A stretch of 64,000 nt of DNA from contig OX393572.1 of the NCBI GenBank assembly GCA_947652115.1, positions 12,285,856 through 12,349,855 on the forward strand, in the 5' to 3' direction. The translations under genes and the position numbers were made by a program. The notes under the pieces are model-generated. The model saw nothing but the letters and a program-made list of their open reading frames with translations, did no database searches and had not been told where the DNA came from. Shown piece by piece: positions 22,584 to 34,080 of this stretch. Position 1 is the stretch's first letter; each line of letters opens with the position of its first letter. The stretch is from Blastomussa wellsi. Lineage: Eukaryota > Cnidaria > Anthozoa > Scleractinia > Plerogyridae.

Positions 22584-22654
22584 CAACCTCGTTCCCAGGG
22601 CCTCTCTCACACGCTCCAGGGGACGGGAAGGAGAGGACCCTGGGAACGAGGTTG
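22584..22654. mobile_element. Palindromic MITE (71 bp)
   Basis: CAACCTCGTTCCCAGGGCC and its near complement GACCCTGGGAACGAGGTTG form the arms, with a second short inverted pair inside (CTCTC / GAGAG). Confidence 0.65.
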
Positions 22655-23750
22655 AATTGATTAAGGGCTGTTGTGATTGGTCCCTGAAAGGAGTTCGAAT
22701 TGAATGATATGCATTGAAAATCAATTGAGACTGAATAATTTTGATGCTACTTGGACGACAGACTTTAAAGTACATTTCATCTTTTTCGCATTTCCTCCTC
22801 GGTTGTGCTTTCTTCAAGGAATTAATTGTTTCTCTTCATATTTCAATTTATACCAGAGTTAAACTTCTAGATCGTTCAGTTTATCCTAACTGATTTTGAA
22901 CCGAAACTTTTAGAAAAAGCCCATTTGCTTCCAACAAAGCCAGGAATTTTCGATGGGCATTATTTGGTGTATTCTGCTGCATTTTGAGTAAAACGGTGCT
23001 ACAAGTATGCCCTTCGCTCATAATGCGCCAAGTACACATGCACAAAGATCAGATGAATCCAAATATTAAGTTAACTTTTAAAGGAAGATCAATTTGTAAT
23101 TAGCTTTTAGAGAAAATCCAAATATGTCTTGCGAAACCACCCTTGAAGTCATGGTCACAAGAGTGAAGGGTTACATTGTTATATTATATTATATTATTTT
23201 ATTTATTTATTTTATTTGCCACATCACAGATAACATTATTTCAAAGAAATCAAAAAAGATAGAAAGAATGAAGGTAACAATGGCGAGGAGGCAAAATTAA
23301 AAGGAAACTATGTAGCTTATGTTATGTTATATTATTTAAACGTTATTAATTTCTGATTCCACAAAGAGAAAAGATCTCGAAAACATTAAAATAGATCTGG
23401 CGATGGAAACTGAATAATTGGGTTAAAAATATCAGGCCAAATACGACGGAAAAACTTAAACAACGGCATCCTTTGTAAGGTGGAAATTTAAGCCGATAAG
23501 ATTGGATTAAATGGCTACACACCGCGGCCATATCCTGTCCAATTTGACTCACTCCACGATTTGGTTGGGTCGGTACTTTCTTTAAAGAAATTATTTTTCC
23601 GTGTATAAATATAAAATTTAATTAGCTAACCTACTTTATGCTAAAATTCGGTTTCCATGTCATATAAATCCGGGGGAGGGGGGAATTGTTCTATCCAAAA
23701 CTATATTTAAAGGCGCCGTCTTGAGATACTATTTTTGACGTAATATATCA
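22655..23750. other. AT-rich sequence without recognised gene
   Basis: No gene is seen. A TTATATTATATTATATTATT low-complexity run lies near 23180-23220. Confidence 0.5.
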
Positions 23751-23756
23751 AACACG

Positions 23757-23872
23757 AGAGACAGTGTTTCATCACATTTCCAAGCACCGAGAAGAGAGTT
23801 GAAAATATGACGCGCAGCGGAATATTTTTGACAAACTTCGAGGTGTTTGGAAATGTGATGAAACACTCTCTA
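23757..23872. mobile_element. Palindromic MITE (~116 bp)
   Basis: The arms AGTGTTTCATCACATTTCCA and TGGAAATGTGATGAAACACT are perfect inverted copies. The loop contains GACGCGCAGCGG. Confidence 0.7.
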
Positions 23873-24215
23873 GAGTGTTCGCTGTATATATCTTCTTAAT
23901 CGAAACTAAAACGAGAAAACGAAGAAATAAAATTATAAAAATCTATGCCACGGTCACGGTTCTGATTCCTTTGATTTAACTTGATAAATTATTAATGACT
24001 TTGAGAAAGAAAGTACCCTTTCATAAACCTTCGATGAAAAACCGTTGTCACATACTTACAGTGCAGATAGAGCCTCTATTTTCTAAAACCATCTACATGA
24101 CAGTTTTTCCTTACCCTAATGTATACAAGAACTTGTGAAATCTCCTCCGTCTTATACACGCAGCCTGAAAAAGGCACCATTTTCGGGCGGAGCCTCCTCT
24201 TAGAATATTCCATTA

Positions 24216-24465
24216 AGGCGGCAAAATACGAGATACAAAAACCCTCAACTTGTCGCGCAACATTGTTTCGTTGCAAGTTTTGGTCGATGTTTCTCGTTTT
24301 TCACCTTACGTGATCAACTTGTCGCGCAACAAAAACATTTGTTGCAGGTTGAAGAAATTTGTTGCAGAAAGTAGAGCGCGGGTCAACTCTGAGCAACAAA
24401 TTTTGCCTTTGTTGCTGAAGTTGCGCGACAAGTTGAGGGGTTTTGTATCTCGTATTTCGCCGCCT
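24216..24465. mobile_element. PIF/Harbinger-like MITE (250 bp) with TTA target duplication
   Basis: Ends AGGCGGC and GCCGCCT sit inside directly repeated TTA (24213-24215, 24466-24468), the target duplication typical of PIF/Harbinger elements. Inverted arms extend through ATACGAGATACAAAA and CAACTTGTCGCGCAAC. CAACTTGTCGCGCAAC occurs again inside at 24315-24330, and the interior is rich in TTTGTTGC words. Non-coding. Confidence 0.85.
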
Positions 24466-24649
24466 TTATAGCCTAGGGAGTCTGGATGAGATTCTGGTTC
24501 ATCGCAAGTTATTTTCGGGTAGCCCTTACCTCTCTAGAACAAACTAAATAGACTGCAAAAACCGTGTACGAAGATCCTGCTTGATTGAACGTTGGATCTC
24601 GCAGGAGATCTAATCAGCCAAACTTAAAAAAACAAAAACTAATAAACGA

Positions 24650-24790
24650 TGATAAGTCAAAGACTACTGCAAGGCTGAAACAACGTGATATATTTTGAAC
24701 AATATTTCGGCTGGCCAGACCAGCCTTCTTCAGGTTTAGATGGTTTTTCATGGGTCCTCTGTAAGCGCTTTCTCTATATATTGTTTTCCA
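24650..24790 (-). repeat. PLE 3'/pLTR remnant with a hammerhead-like core
   Basis: On the minus strand, CTGAAGA (24735-24729) is followed by the stem GGCTGG-TCTGG-CCAGCC and then GAAA, ending near 24708. This is the conserved core of a hammerhead ribozyme, a known component of Penelope-like terminal repeats. Flanking stems I and III are weak as read by eye, so activity is uncertain. Confidence 0.5.
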
Positions 24791-25680
24791 GGGATAGAGG
24801 CCTTTTGTGACACTTAATCTATTGTTTTTAGAACCAATGATATGTCTTGTTCCGAGAGGTAGTGGGCGACTCGTTATTTCGCCTGCATTTTATCCGGCTG
24901 CTCCAAACTAAATTTGTAATACTAATATTCCAGGAATCAGACTCTTGAAATCTCATACTGTAAAGTATTTGGGCCCAATGTAGACTTTTTGCACCGCCTA
25001 CGGGGTGGTTTGTACAATTTTCTTAGCATCCGGCTCAAATTAGGGAAAAATGTAGACCGAAATATGGGGCAAACCAACTCAAGTACCGTACTTTTTTATA
25101 TCCCTTGACAACCAAACCGATGCTACCGATAAAAGGGATACAAACTGAATGCAAATTAAAGAAATGAAATGGAAGCGGTATGTTATACTGACCATTTGTA
25201 ATTCAAAGTTTTTTTAGGTAGGTACGTGTAGGTACGTAGGTACGTACTGCCGGTCACAGAAAAATGACTGCTACAGTCGGAAATTTCGCCTCTTTCGCAA
25301 ACTCACATGCCTTCCTTGGGCGTTTTCTGTCAGGATAACCCTTGTTCAGAGGTGCTCTTCCAAATTCTTTTGCTGTTTTTAAAGCGTTTGACTCAGTTAT
25401 TCAACCTTATCAAGCAAACACCAGCGACTTTTCTGAGATAATCTGCTCCTGAATAATGAAACCCACCCATTTTAGCTATAATAGAAAATGTCTTATATCA
25501 GTAACAAGTAGAATTCCTCGATTTATATTTAACAATTATGGGTACTTTTTGCGAAGAAAAATATTCTCCTCGACTAACCGTGAATAAGTGATTTCGTGGT
25601 TTCGCTATTTTCCCTACGAGTGAAAATGCCAAAAAAATATGAAAACCGACAAAATTGTTTATCTTTTTAAACGGATTATA
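24791..25680. other. Sequence without recognised gene
   Basis: Only a short GTAGGTACGT tandem near 25216-25248 stands out. Confidence 0.5.
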
Positions 25681-25802
25681 TTAAAGGAGATTTTTCGTGG
25701 TCGCGTGGCGCTCATGTGGGCGAAATGGGTCGAACATTTGACGTAAAAGTCTGTTTCCTCTATCCGCGCGAATATTATCGATCTTGTCTAGACAAAGATT
25801 AC

Positions 25803-25878
25803 CTCGCGAAACTATGAAATGACAGCCGGGACAGCCAGTAATCCAGTTTGGGAGCCAGACATCGAAAGCTCGCGGCAT
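25803..25878 (-). CDS. Candidate first coding exon of an unknown gene
   Basis: From an ATG at 25878 the minus strand encodes MPRAFDVWLPNWITGCPGC and six further residues, ending at a GTAATC donor at 25802. The Trp/Pro/Cys-rich composition and the CPGC pair look protein-like, perhaps half of a zinc-binding site. The open frame continues past the donor to 25681, so splicing is inferred. No family is recognised and no second exon was found. Confidence 0.22.
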
Positions 25879-26566
25879 CTTCGCATATCGATCGCACCGT
25901 ATAGCTATATGCTATGTAGTGGATTTTAAAAGCAGATAAATTCTAATAGTGTTGATAAATATAATGCGATTTTACGTAAGGGTTGTTTTTCGCGCCATAA
26001 TTAGTGAAGGTGTGGTAGTTCTATTTACATTTATACTTCTGGTGAAAGATTATACCAAAACAAAGATTATACTAAAACAAAACTGATCGTAAACGTAACG
26101 AGATTTGACCAGAGTGAAAGAAAGTCCTGGAAAAGTATAATTCTGCTAACGTTGTCAATGATCCATTGACCAAAGTGTCGATGACCATGTTTTGGCGCGG
26201 TTCTTTAAAATTTGAGATCCACTAGACAAATACATTGCCAAAAAATTCCGGCATTTCAATGATGCCTGCGCGTTTTGGTTGTGGCGCGAATTCATAGTTA
26301 GTTCAGTTAGTTCGGGAGTAGGGGGCTTCGGGGGAAGGGGGGGTGGAGGGGGGGGGGGGGTAATTTCTCTTTTCTCATTCGATTACGACCAAGCTTGGTG
26401 TGTTGTTCCAGAGACACCAATTACTGTTCATGTATTTGGTCTCCTCGCAAAGCACTGTTTTTCATTCCACTGTTACAGAAGGTGTCATTTAAAGACGATT
26501 TACTCTATTTTATAGTTATTTGCAAATCCAAAAGAAACTTCGGAATTTAAATTTACTGAGGAATGA
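25879..26566. other. Non-coding sequence with a G-rich tract
   Basis: The plus strand at 26314-26360 is almost entirely G with occasional A, T and C, including a final run of over 10 G. It could form a G-quadruplex. The open frame across it only reads the poly-Gly tract and is not credited. Confidence 0.6.
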
Positions 26567-26720
26567 TACAACAACAACAACAATACAATACAATAACTTT
26601 TATTTCACCTCGAATTTAAAACACCAAAGAAGTAAAAATTGAGGGCTAAGTTTGGGATAAATTGAGACGAGTTACAAAGACTTAAAAACGACAAATGCAC
26701 GAAACAATTCCAAGATAACG
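26567..26720 (-). repeat. LINE-like 3' tail plus dispersed-repeat fragment
   Basis: On the minus strand, AATAAAAGTTATTGTATTG followed by TATTGTTGTTGTTG resembles the microsatellite-like 3' end of CR1-type LINEs. Next to it, AAAACACCAAAGAAGTAAAA matches the start of the dispersed repeat at 11.7, 16.3 and 38.3 kb. Confidence 0.4.
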
Positions 26721-29700
26721 TGACAGAAATCATTTAACCCAGAACAACCAATTTCTGTTCTCGTCCCGCTCGCAGAGGAAAGGACACAGTGGAGGAAACG
26801 GAAAACCCCAAATTAGATCAGTCTGAAGGAAAATCGAATAAAAACATTTTGTTAGCAAGAGAGGTTCTCTTGTTAATTCAACAGGAAATAGAACTGAAAG
26901 GATCAAGTTGAAAAAATACAACAAAATACTAAGTTTTAGGAAGTGTATCAAACAGGATACCACACATTCAGTTTTACCCACGTTGCTTCCTAGAATTCTT
27001 CATCTGATATTACCATACAACTCTTAAGACGGAATCCATCAAGAAGTTGAGTAATATTTATTTGAGTTGGACAAAAATCGATTTTCAGAATAATTTAAAT
27101 CATATTGCGTTATTTTTTACCCTTAATAAAAGGTACAGGTGTAAGTAATTATTTGTGATAACACCGACAATATTTTTTTATCAGAGCCAGAGAAAATGAA
27201 TTTTAAAGATCACAAGCTATAGGCAAAATCTTATGTGTAGCCATTTTGTAAAATCGTCTTTAAGCGATTCAGTGGAATTATAGAGGAACTTCGAAATTTG
27301 TTTTCGATGTTTGGTGTTGTTAGAAAAGATTTCTCTTGATAATATATTTGAAGTAGCAACACAAAAGCTTACAATAAGGTGTAAATAATTTTGGTACATA
27401 ATTTTGTCCAATAAATACTCGAAGTCCTGGCGGATTCCGTCTTAATATAGTTCGGAGAATTTAGCAGTTCAAAACAACAAGCCTTGGTTGATGGTTCAGT
27501 CGTTCTTTTTATCGTGGACTAACACTGATTTTAATTTTTCTTTCTCCCGACATCTCTAACACACGACTCAGTCCTCAATCCGATAGAGTACCGTTCGTTC
27601 TTCCATCGATTTACGGTCCGTGAGCTTCGCCATTATATTGGCCAATAAATCGACCAGAAAAAAACCCAGTTAATACAGACCTCAAACGCGTATGAATATT
27701 GTATGAATATCTGACAGTAGGCTTTCATCTTTTCACGCATTGTACAGGAATTATTTTATTGGGTGTGTCAATACAAGATTTGTTTAACTTTCGCCCGCGA
27801 CATCAGATTGAGGCAATAATTACATTACCATTAATGTTTAGTAATGATTGTATACCTTTTAATTCACTTCGATTAACTACATGATATGCATCAAAACTTT
27901 GTCTTTCGGAAACTACAAGCTAGCAGCCATTTTGATGGCTCATTCATTGACGTTAATTTACACACGAAGGCTTTGCATTAAGAGGAATAATTTGATCCCA
28001 GACGAATCACCCCTGAAAATATTGATGCTTTTTTGACCGGAAGCCGTGCCATAACAAGAAGTTAAAATGGATTGGTGTCTTTTAATTTGAAGATTGCCCT
28101 TTCTTCCGCCCGCCGGTTTCTCTTTGTCCCGTTTCATGTCGATTTGGTTCTTGCGGGGGACGCAAACCGACTGAAAACCTAATGTGGTCATTTTTAATCC
28201 TTTTAATGGATGCTGGTTCAGTAGAGTTATAAGTTTATTATTCAGCAAAGTCTTGAACTGGGAAGGATTAATGTTATTTTTTTCTGTTGAAACACCATGA
28301 AAAAATCTCCCGCGTGCCGTTGAAACCTATTTTTTTGGCAAAAGTATTTTGGATGCGGCGGCGGTCGGTACATCAAGGCGCGGTTTCGGTAGCTAAAAGT
28401 TTTTCTCCGCCGAAAACCACAGAGCTGACTGGTTTATAAAAGAGCGTTCATTAAGACTTCCTGTTGACTGCAAAAAAAAATGTTGAAAGGTCATGCGAAT
28501 GTTCAGCTTTTCATGTCGATTAAAATTTGAATACCCTTCTGTAAATATGTCTTACATTGAGCAAATAGGCTAATGAAGGGATTTGGCGTCAATTAGTTTA
28601 GTTTTGTTGTTTGCCTCGAAACGTTCAAATAAAGCCTTACCCTTGGTCACGCAAAATCCTCGTATTACAGCATTCTTTTGTTCAGTGTTTTATGCCTAAA
28701 CTTGTGTAAACTTTAGCGCAACAGAACTTTCTGAGAGTGGTATTTGAGTCTACTTGCTTTTATGCAGCCTTGTGTTTGAGCCACTACTGACAAAGATTCC
28801 GTCAAACGCATTGTTTAGATTCTTTCCATTAAGCCGACAGCGGAAAGGGGTTGAAACCGTATAACACTCGCTGGTGATGACCGGAAAGTTTGCTTCACGT
28901 AGGTCTATCGATCTATAGTTGGTTCGAAAACTAATTGTATGCGAGCACGAACGTTCCATGCGCGTGTACGAAATCAACAAATGTTTTCATCGGCTAATTT
29001 CTAAGGTGAATTTTAATCAAGTCATCGATATGGCGACGTCATATAGTTTTGTTGTGCTAGCGGTCTAAAGGGATTACTTCAAAGAGCATTAGTTGAATTG
29101 AGTGTCAAGAGATTTTAGATCGACCATTGTGTGGCGGTCATTCTTTTATGTGAAACTTACCGGTGTTTGAATACCTTGGAGTTAATTCTTGTTGGAATCG
29201 ATGGACTCAGCAACAGGGTCGTAAAGGTAAGGAAAAAATTATAAACACAACTTCACCAGAAAAAAGTTAGCTCATTATTTTAAAGTTCATGAAAAAGGTA
29301 TTGAAGAAAGTTGAAACTTGAGGTATAAGTGAGGGAATTACGTAAACAAGCTTTCAATATAGTTCGAGAATGATAGAGCTTAAGGTAAGAATTTTAAATG
29401 TTCACAGCTTCAACACAATATTGATTTTACAATAGTTTCTCAGTTATATTTCTTTGCAAAGTAATGCTTTGAGAGCTGTTGAGTACATTAGTGATATTAA
29501 TTTACGCGGGTTAATAATAATTTGACGCGATATGAGAACAAACGTACCCTTTTATCAGTTTCCCTTCTGTTTGGAAGAAATCAGAGTACAGACAAAGAAG
29601 GCTACGGATTTTATTTGCAGATTTAATTGTGTGTGCTTTTGAGTTGCGATATCTATCGCTGTTTATCGTTCTGTTTGGATCAAGTTTGAAAGGACGTAAT

Positions 29701-30786
29701 CTGTTTTCTAATTTGGAATGGATGTTTTGCCCCGTCCAAAACTAGACCTAAGTAGTTTCCTTTTCGCTGGACTTCGTTAACCTAAAAATAAAAAGTAAAA
29801 CTCTACATATGAAAACAGAACAAAATTAAGAGTTATATGTTTAAATGATATACAAAACAATGCAAGCAAAATTAAATGATTTTACTAAATCCCATGGGAA
29901 GGAAAACAGTGTATTTATACAGGAAACGAGAAAGGTAATTGAGTGATTTAATATTTTAAACAGAGTTTTAACATCTTTGAGCAAGATATGTAGATGATAT
30001 CTTGCAAGGGAAATACAGTTATCTAGCGGTCAAACAATTTTCAATATTTTTTGATGTTGTTTTTCTTTCCGTTTTCTGTACATAAAATAGTACATTATAG
30101 AACAATGAGTGTATTCTATTTAATGCCGCTTTAGATGAAAGGTTTTGTGATTTTTAAAAACACCGCCCTTAATTTCACAGCAAAATTCATGCCAAATGAC
30201 GAATGGACGAAAACCTGCTTTTAACAAAATCAACTCGGCTTTTCCGGTTACGGCGGTATTTGTATTCAACCATTGAAGAAAAAACAGTTAAAAATGTCTG
30301 TTCATTTAATTTAAAATGTAAACATAAATATTTCTTCATTTCCATCAACAATTATTTAAGCCGTTCTGAAAACGTCTCATGTAAAAACATTTGAAGCAGC
30401 GTAAACATAAATTGCATCTTTCGCAAAATATTAGGAAATAAGAGAGACATTTTAAATACGATGGAAATTCGACTTGCATCCGTTTTTGAAATCTTTTGCG
30501 GGGTTTAATTCTTATTTTCCCTGCGATTCTAGACGATTATTTTCGTCGAATAATTGCTAACGTTTCATAATTGCACGCACGAGAATAAACTATTCTTCAA
30601 TAACAGCCGTTATTTTGAATTTAATTATTGGTGTCTATGAAAGGTCTCAGTTGCACCGCATTTTCGGTCTGTTTTTACCATTTGCCGAAATTCCTACGGC
30701 TTTTTTTAAACACCATCCATCAGCCTGAGGCTTGAAAGTGAAAATTCCAAAAAAAAAAATAACAAAATAACGGTAGTTTTTCATCG
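26721..30786. other. AT-rich sequence without recognised gene
   Basis: No gene, RNA gene or clear transposon is recognised. The short open frames present look like chance. CCTCGAAACGTTCAAATAAA near 28615 resembles the tail of a Penelope-like element but is too short to call. Confidence 0.5.
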
Positions 30787-30921
30787 TATGTCCTGTAATC
30801 GACCATGAATTTCTTCATCACATTTTCAAATTTGGTGTGGACGCACGAGGCGATAGCCAAGTGAGTCTACACACAAATTTGACAATGTGATGAAGAAATT
30901 CATGGTCGATTACAGGACATA
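30787..30921. mobile_element. Palindromic MITE (135 bp)
   Basis: The arms TATGTCCTGTAATCGACCAT and ATGGTCGATTACAGGACATA are perfect inverted copies and extend through GAATTTCTTCATCACATT. The loop CACGAGGCGATAGCCAAGTG closely matches that of the hairpin at 6253-6363 although the arms differ. Confidence 0.8.
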
Positions 30922-31020
30922 CCCATATCAAAACAAAACCAAATTTTTTTTTATTTTTCTAATTTATTTTATTTTATTCTATTTCACGCATTATAATACA
31001 CTATAGTACATTACATACCA

Positions 31021-31160
31021 CTTATTAACCGAGAGTGAGGTCATTACAGGGAAATCTCAGACCTCGGCCTTGAAGTATTGACCTCGCTATCGCTCGGTCA
31101 ATACATCAAGGCCTCGGTCTGAGATTTCCCTGAAATGACCGAACGGACGAGGTTTATAAG
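31021..31160. mobile_element. Palindromic MITE (140 bp)
   Basis: Outer CTTATTAACC / GGTTTATAAG and inner GGTCATTACAGGGAAATCTC with its complement form long arms. The loop is CTCGCTATCGCTC. It lies immediately 3' of the second Crypton-type pseudogene. Confidence 0.75.
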
Positions 31161-31230
31161 TTATTTATTATATGGCCTTTTAACACCGAAAGTAATTTTC
31201 CACATCCGTTTGGGCGCGCAAGAGGTCATT

Positions 31231-31270
31231 CGAGGTCGTGTTCACTGAACCGAGGTCGTGTTCACTGAAC
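31231..31270 (+). repeat. Perfect tandem duplication, 2 x 20 bp
   Basis: The unit CGAGGTCGTGTTCACTGAAC occurs twice with no spacer. Confidence 0.9.
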
Positions 31271-31639
31271 CGAAACGAACCTGGCAATGCGATCAAAACC
31301 ACAAGACACAAGTTTCTTTGACGAGACAATTTTTGTGTTTACGTCAAGATTCAGGGCAAATTTAACCACTTAAATTTAAAAAAAAACACACTGACCTGTG
31401 TTTACAAGTGTTTGACCGTTAAAACTTTTAAAAGCTAAGGCAAAGATGGGCCCAGTTTGTGATTGAATTTTGAACACGTGGGAAGAACTTGCAGTGATTT
31501 CAGTGACGCTTGCGATGAATATTAATCTTCGTCGTCACTCTCAATAACATAACGTCGCTTTTTCCTTGTTGGATCAATTTCACTGAGCCACTGAAGATCT
31601 GAAAGTAACACCCAGAGATACTGCTGATATTTGCTCCAG

Positions 31640-32368
31640 GAAAAATACCATTTGAAGCTGCTGGAACGCTCGCATTATTTACAGCTCATTCAGCCAAACA
31701 AGCATTTCGCGGCCATCTCGAATTGGATCCGTCTGCAAGGAAATGTCTCCTCAGCACAATTTACGGCTCTCGTCACGGGCTCTAAACACGAAATGCAGGG
31801 ACAAAATCCACCACATGGTTCTCTGAAGGGCTACGAGATTGCACCGAATGCGCCACTCTGAAAAAGCTTTTCTTCTTCTTCAATCAGCGAGCCGAGTCGC
31901 CTTTGCCTTGCACAACGAGGATTTACGCTTGGCTTCCAGCACTTTTCGTTAAAACGCAAACTCATCGTCCTTCAGAATGTTCATCTTGGACCCGGAATCA
32001 GACAGAAGCCTCTGGATACTTCTCTGCAGTCCCGTCAAAGTACTTGGCTCGTATTATTTTCCTTACGTCTTTAAAGAACTTTCCCAGGAGGTGGTCAAGT
32101 TCTTCCGGTGGTAAGTCCAAAATCTGAACATTTTTCTCGTTTATGTCGCCAAGAAAACGGTAAAAACACTTCATGTCACTTGACGTTTATTCACAGTGTT
32201 TTCACTTTTCTGTTCTTGAACAAACTTTTGTAATTCCTCTTGACTGTTACCGAAATTTTCGTCTTCGTGAGTGATAACTTTGCTCATGTTGTTTTGCTCA
32301 GTTTTGGCCTGTTCTTCGTCCTTTGGATAATAAAATTCGCTACCGCTATGGCTCTCTTCGTCGCTCAT
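31640..32368 (-). pseudogene. Second Crypton-type (DUF3504/KIAA1958-like) recombinase, heavily decayed
   Basis: The frame opens at the ATG at 32368 with MSDEESHSGSEFYYPKDEEQ and reaches ENTVNKR. A frameshift near 32185 follows, then SSDMKCFYRFLGDINEKN and LDLPPEELDHLLGKFFKDV, another shift, TLTGLQRSIQRLLSDSGSK and ILKDDEF, another break, RKVLEAKRKS, more breaks, and finally MWWILSLHF and RARDESRKL ahead of an in-frame stop. This is the N-terminal and core-binding half of the recombinase family seen at 6.7-8.3 kb. The catalytic Arg/His/Tyr block is absent. TTATTATATGGC at 31165-31176 and its complement at 32581-32592 lie outside both ends and may mark element borders. Confidence 0.8.
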
Positions 32369-32641
32369 ACTAAAGAAGTATCTGTATGATAGTTTTTCTT
32401 TCAGTTATTGAAAATATAGTTGTACTTTGTCCATATTTTTTGTTGTTTTCGCCCACGCGCTCGTAGCTTTTACTCACAACTTAACAGAGCCGTAGAGCCG
32501 AGAAAAATTTTCATAATGCGCGGTCATTACAAGAAAATCGTGCCCGCTCAGCAGCCAATCAGAGCGCGCGTACTATTGTAGCCATATAATAAAATACTAC
32601 ATTACACTACTAATACACACACACCAAAAAAATACACGGCA

Positions 32642-34080
32642 TTAGGGTACAGAGTCCAAAGGCAGAGCCCACTTCGTATTAAACTTGTCCATTTTATTAG
32701 TTTTAACACATATGAACTTTTCTGTTTCATACTTAATTTTAACCTTGGATGAAAAGGCAGTTATGACTGGAAGAGTCTGATTTCTTCTACAACCCCATAA
32801 GTATAATCTAGCAATCAGTATCAAATAGTTCAGTAAAGGGCAATTTGTATGTAATATTCCTGTATTAAGGTCCTGTAAGGTCAAACAGATGAATTCTCTT
32901 GTCAATGTGTGATAGTAATATTGAAATTCTTTCCAAAACTGCTTGGTGTGTCTGCATTCGAAAAAGATGTGGTAAAGGGATTCGGAATCCGTTTTGCATA
33001 GTGAACATTTATCATCTTGGATATAACCTATTTTGCATAACTTGTTATTGGTAAATAAAATTGAATTTAGGACTTTGTATTGAAAAGCTTTTAGATAAGG
33101 TTCAAACGCTACTTCATGTGGAAGAAAGAACACTTTTTTCAGCTTGTCTTGGGTTAGATTGAAATCTTGACACAAGTGTTTAGAGTTTTTTGGGCACTGA
33201 GCAATTATTCTTTTAATTAGCATGTAGTAATCTTTACTTAGATTTCTTTTCTAATATATCAAATTCTTTGTTATCAATTGTCAATTAAACTTATTTCTGA
33301 GCGAGGGCAATTGCTATTCTTTAAATGTTTTGGAACAGAGTGACGAAGCCCTGCCCAAATTAGAAAGTTAATCTCGCTAATTTTATTCGAAACAATAGTA
33401 AAGGAATTTGCGGTGTCTAGTTCAAACAAAAGATCATTCACGAAAATGACATCTTGTTCAAAAAGTTTTTTTATAGAAAACAGGCTTGTTGCTAACACGT
33501 ATCTCTTTGTTATTCCACAAAATATACTGACATTCCCTTCTACTATCGAAAACACCACGAAACTCAGACCACCATTGAAGTAACTCGGAATAGAATTTAG
33601 AGGAAATTTGAATCTCCTTAATGTCATAATTACAATGAAATAAAAAGAAGCCCCCAAAAAGTTCCAACGAAAACCGTAAAAAGCTTCTCCAAGCACCATT
33701 GCTGCACTGAAAGATCCTTTTCAGCCATGCTAGTCGTAAAGATTTAATCATACTTTCCAGATCGATCATTTTTAAACCACCGTTTTCATATTCGTTAATT
33801 GTGGAAAGTCTTGTCACTTTATCGGTTCCTTTCCACAAAAAATTAAATATCAATTGATTTAACTTTTTTACGATTTCCTTGGGGACCGGCAGAAGCGAGG
33901 AAATGTAAACAAATTTTGGTATGATTAAAGACTTGATAACTGTTACTTTTCCATGGAGAGAAAGACCTCTTGAAGACCAAATATTTATAAGTTTTTTAAC
34001 GCTGTCCAAAAACAAAACCAAAATGATTAAGCGAAGATTTGTTTTCACGAAGTAAAAGTGCGAGCGGAACCAAATTCTTC
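32642..34080 (-). pseudogene. L1-like LINE ORF2, 3' part, frameshifted and 5'-truncated
   Basis: The minus strand encodes the region after the reverse transcriptase core: VKKLINIWSSRGLSLHGKVT, IPKFVYISSLLPVPKEI, FNFLWKGTDKVTRLS, and YENGGLKMIDLE with SLRLAWLKRIF. It continues through the zf-RVT domain (KAFQYKVLNSILFTNNKLCK, the CSLC pair, YHIFFECRHTKQFWKEF and LWGCRRNQTLP) to a stop at 32642. Between 33458 and 33224 the frame changes more than once. Nothing upstream of about 34080 matches, as expected for incomplete target-primed reverse transcription. The enzyme would be a nuclear RNA-copying protein; this copy cannot make it. Confidence 0.88.

Noticed and set aside
26279..26515. A glycine-rich short open frame
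   Set aside because: The glycines come from the G homopolymer tract; no other protein-like feature, start context or splice site supports it.
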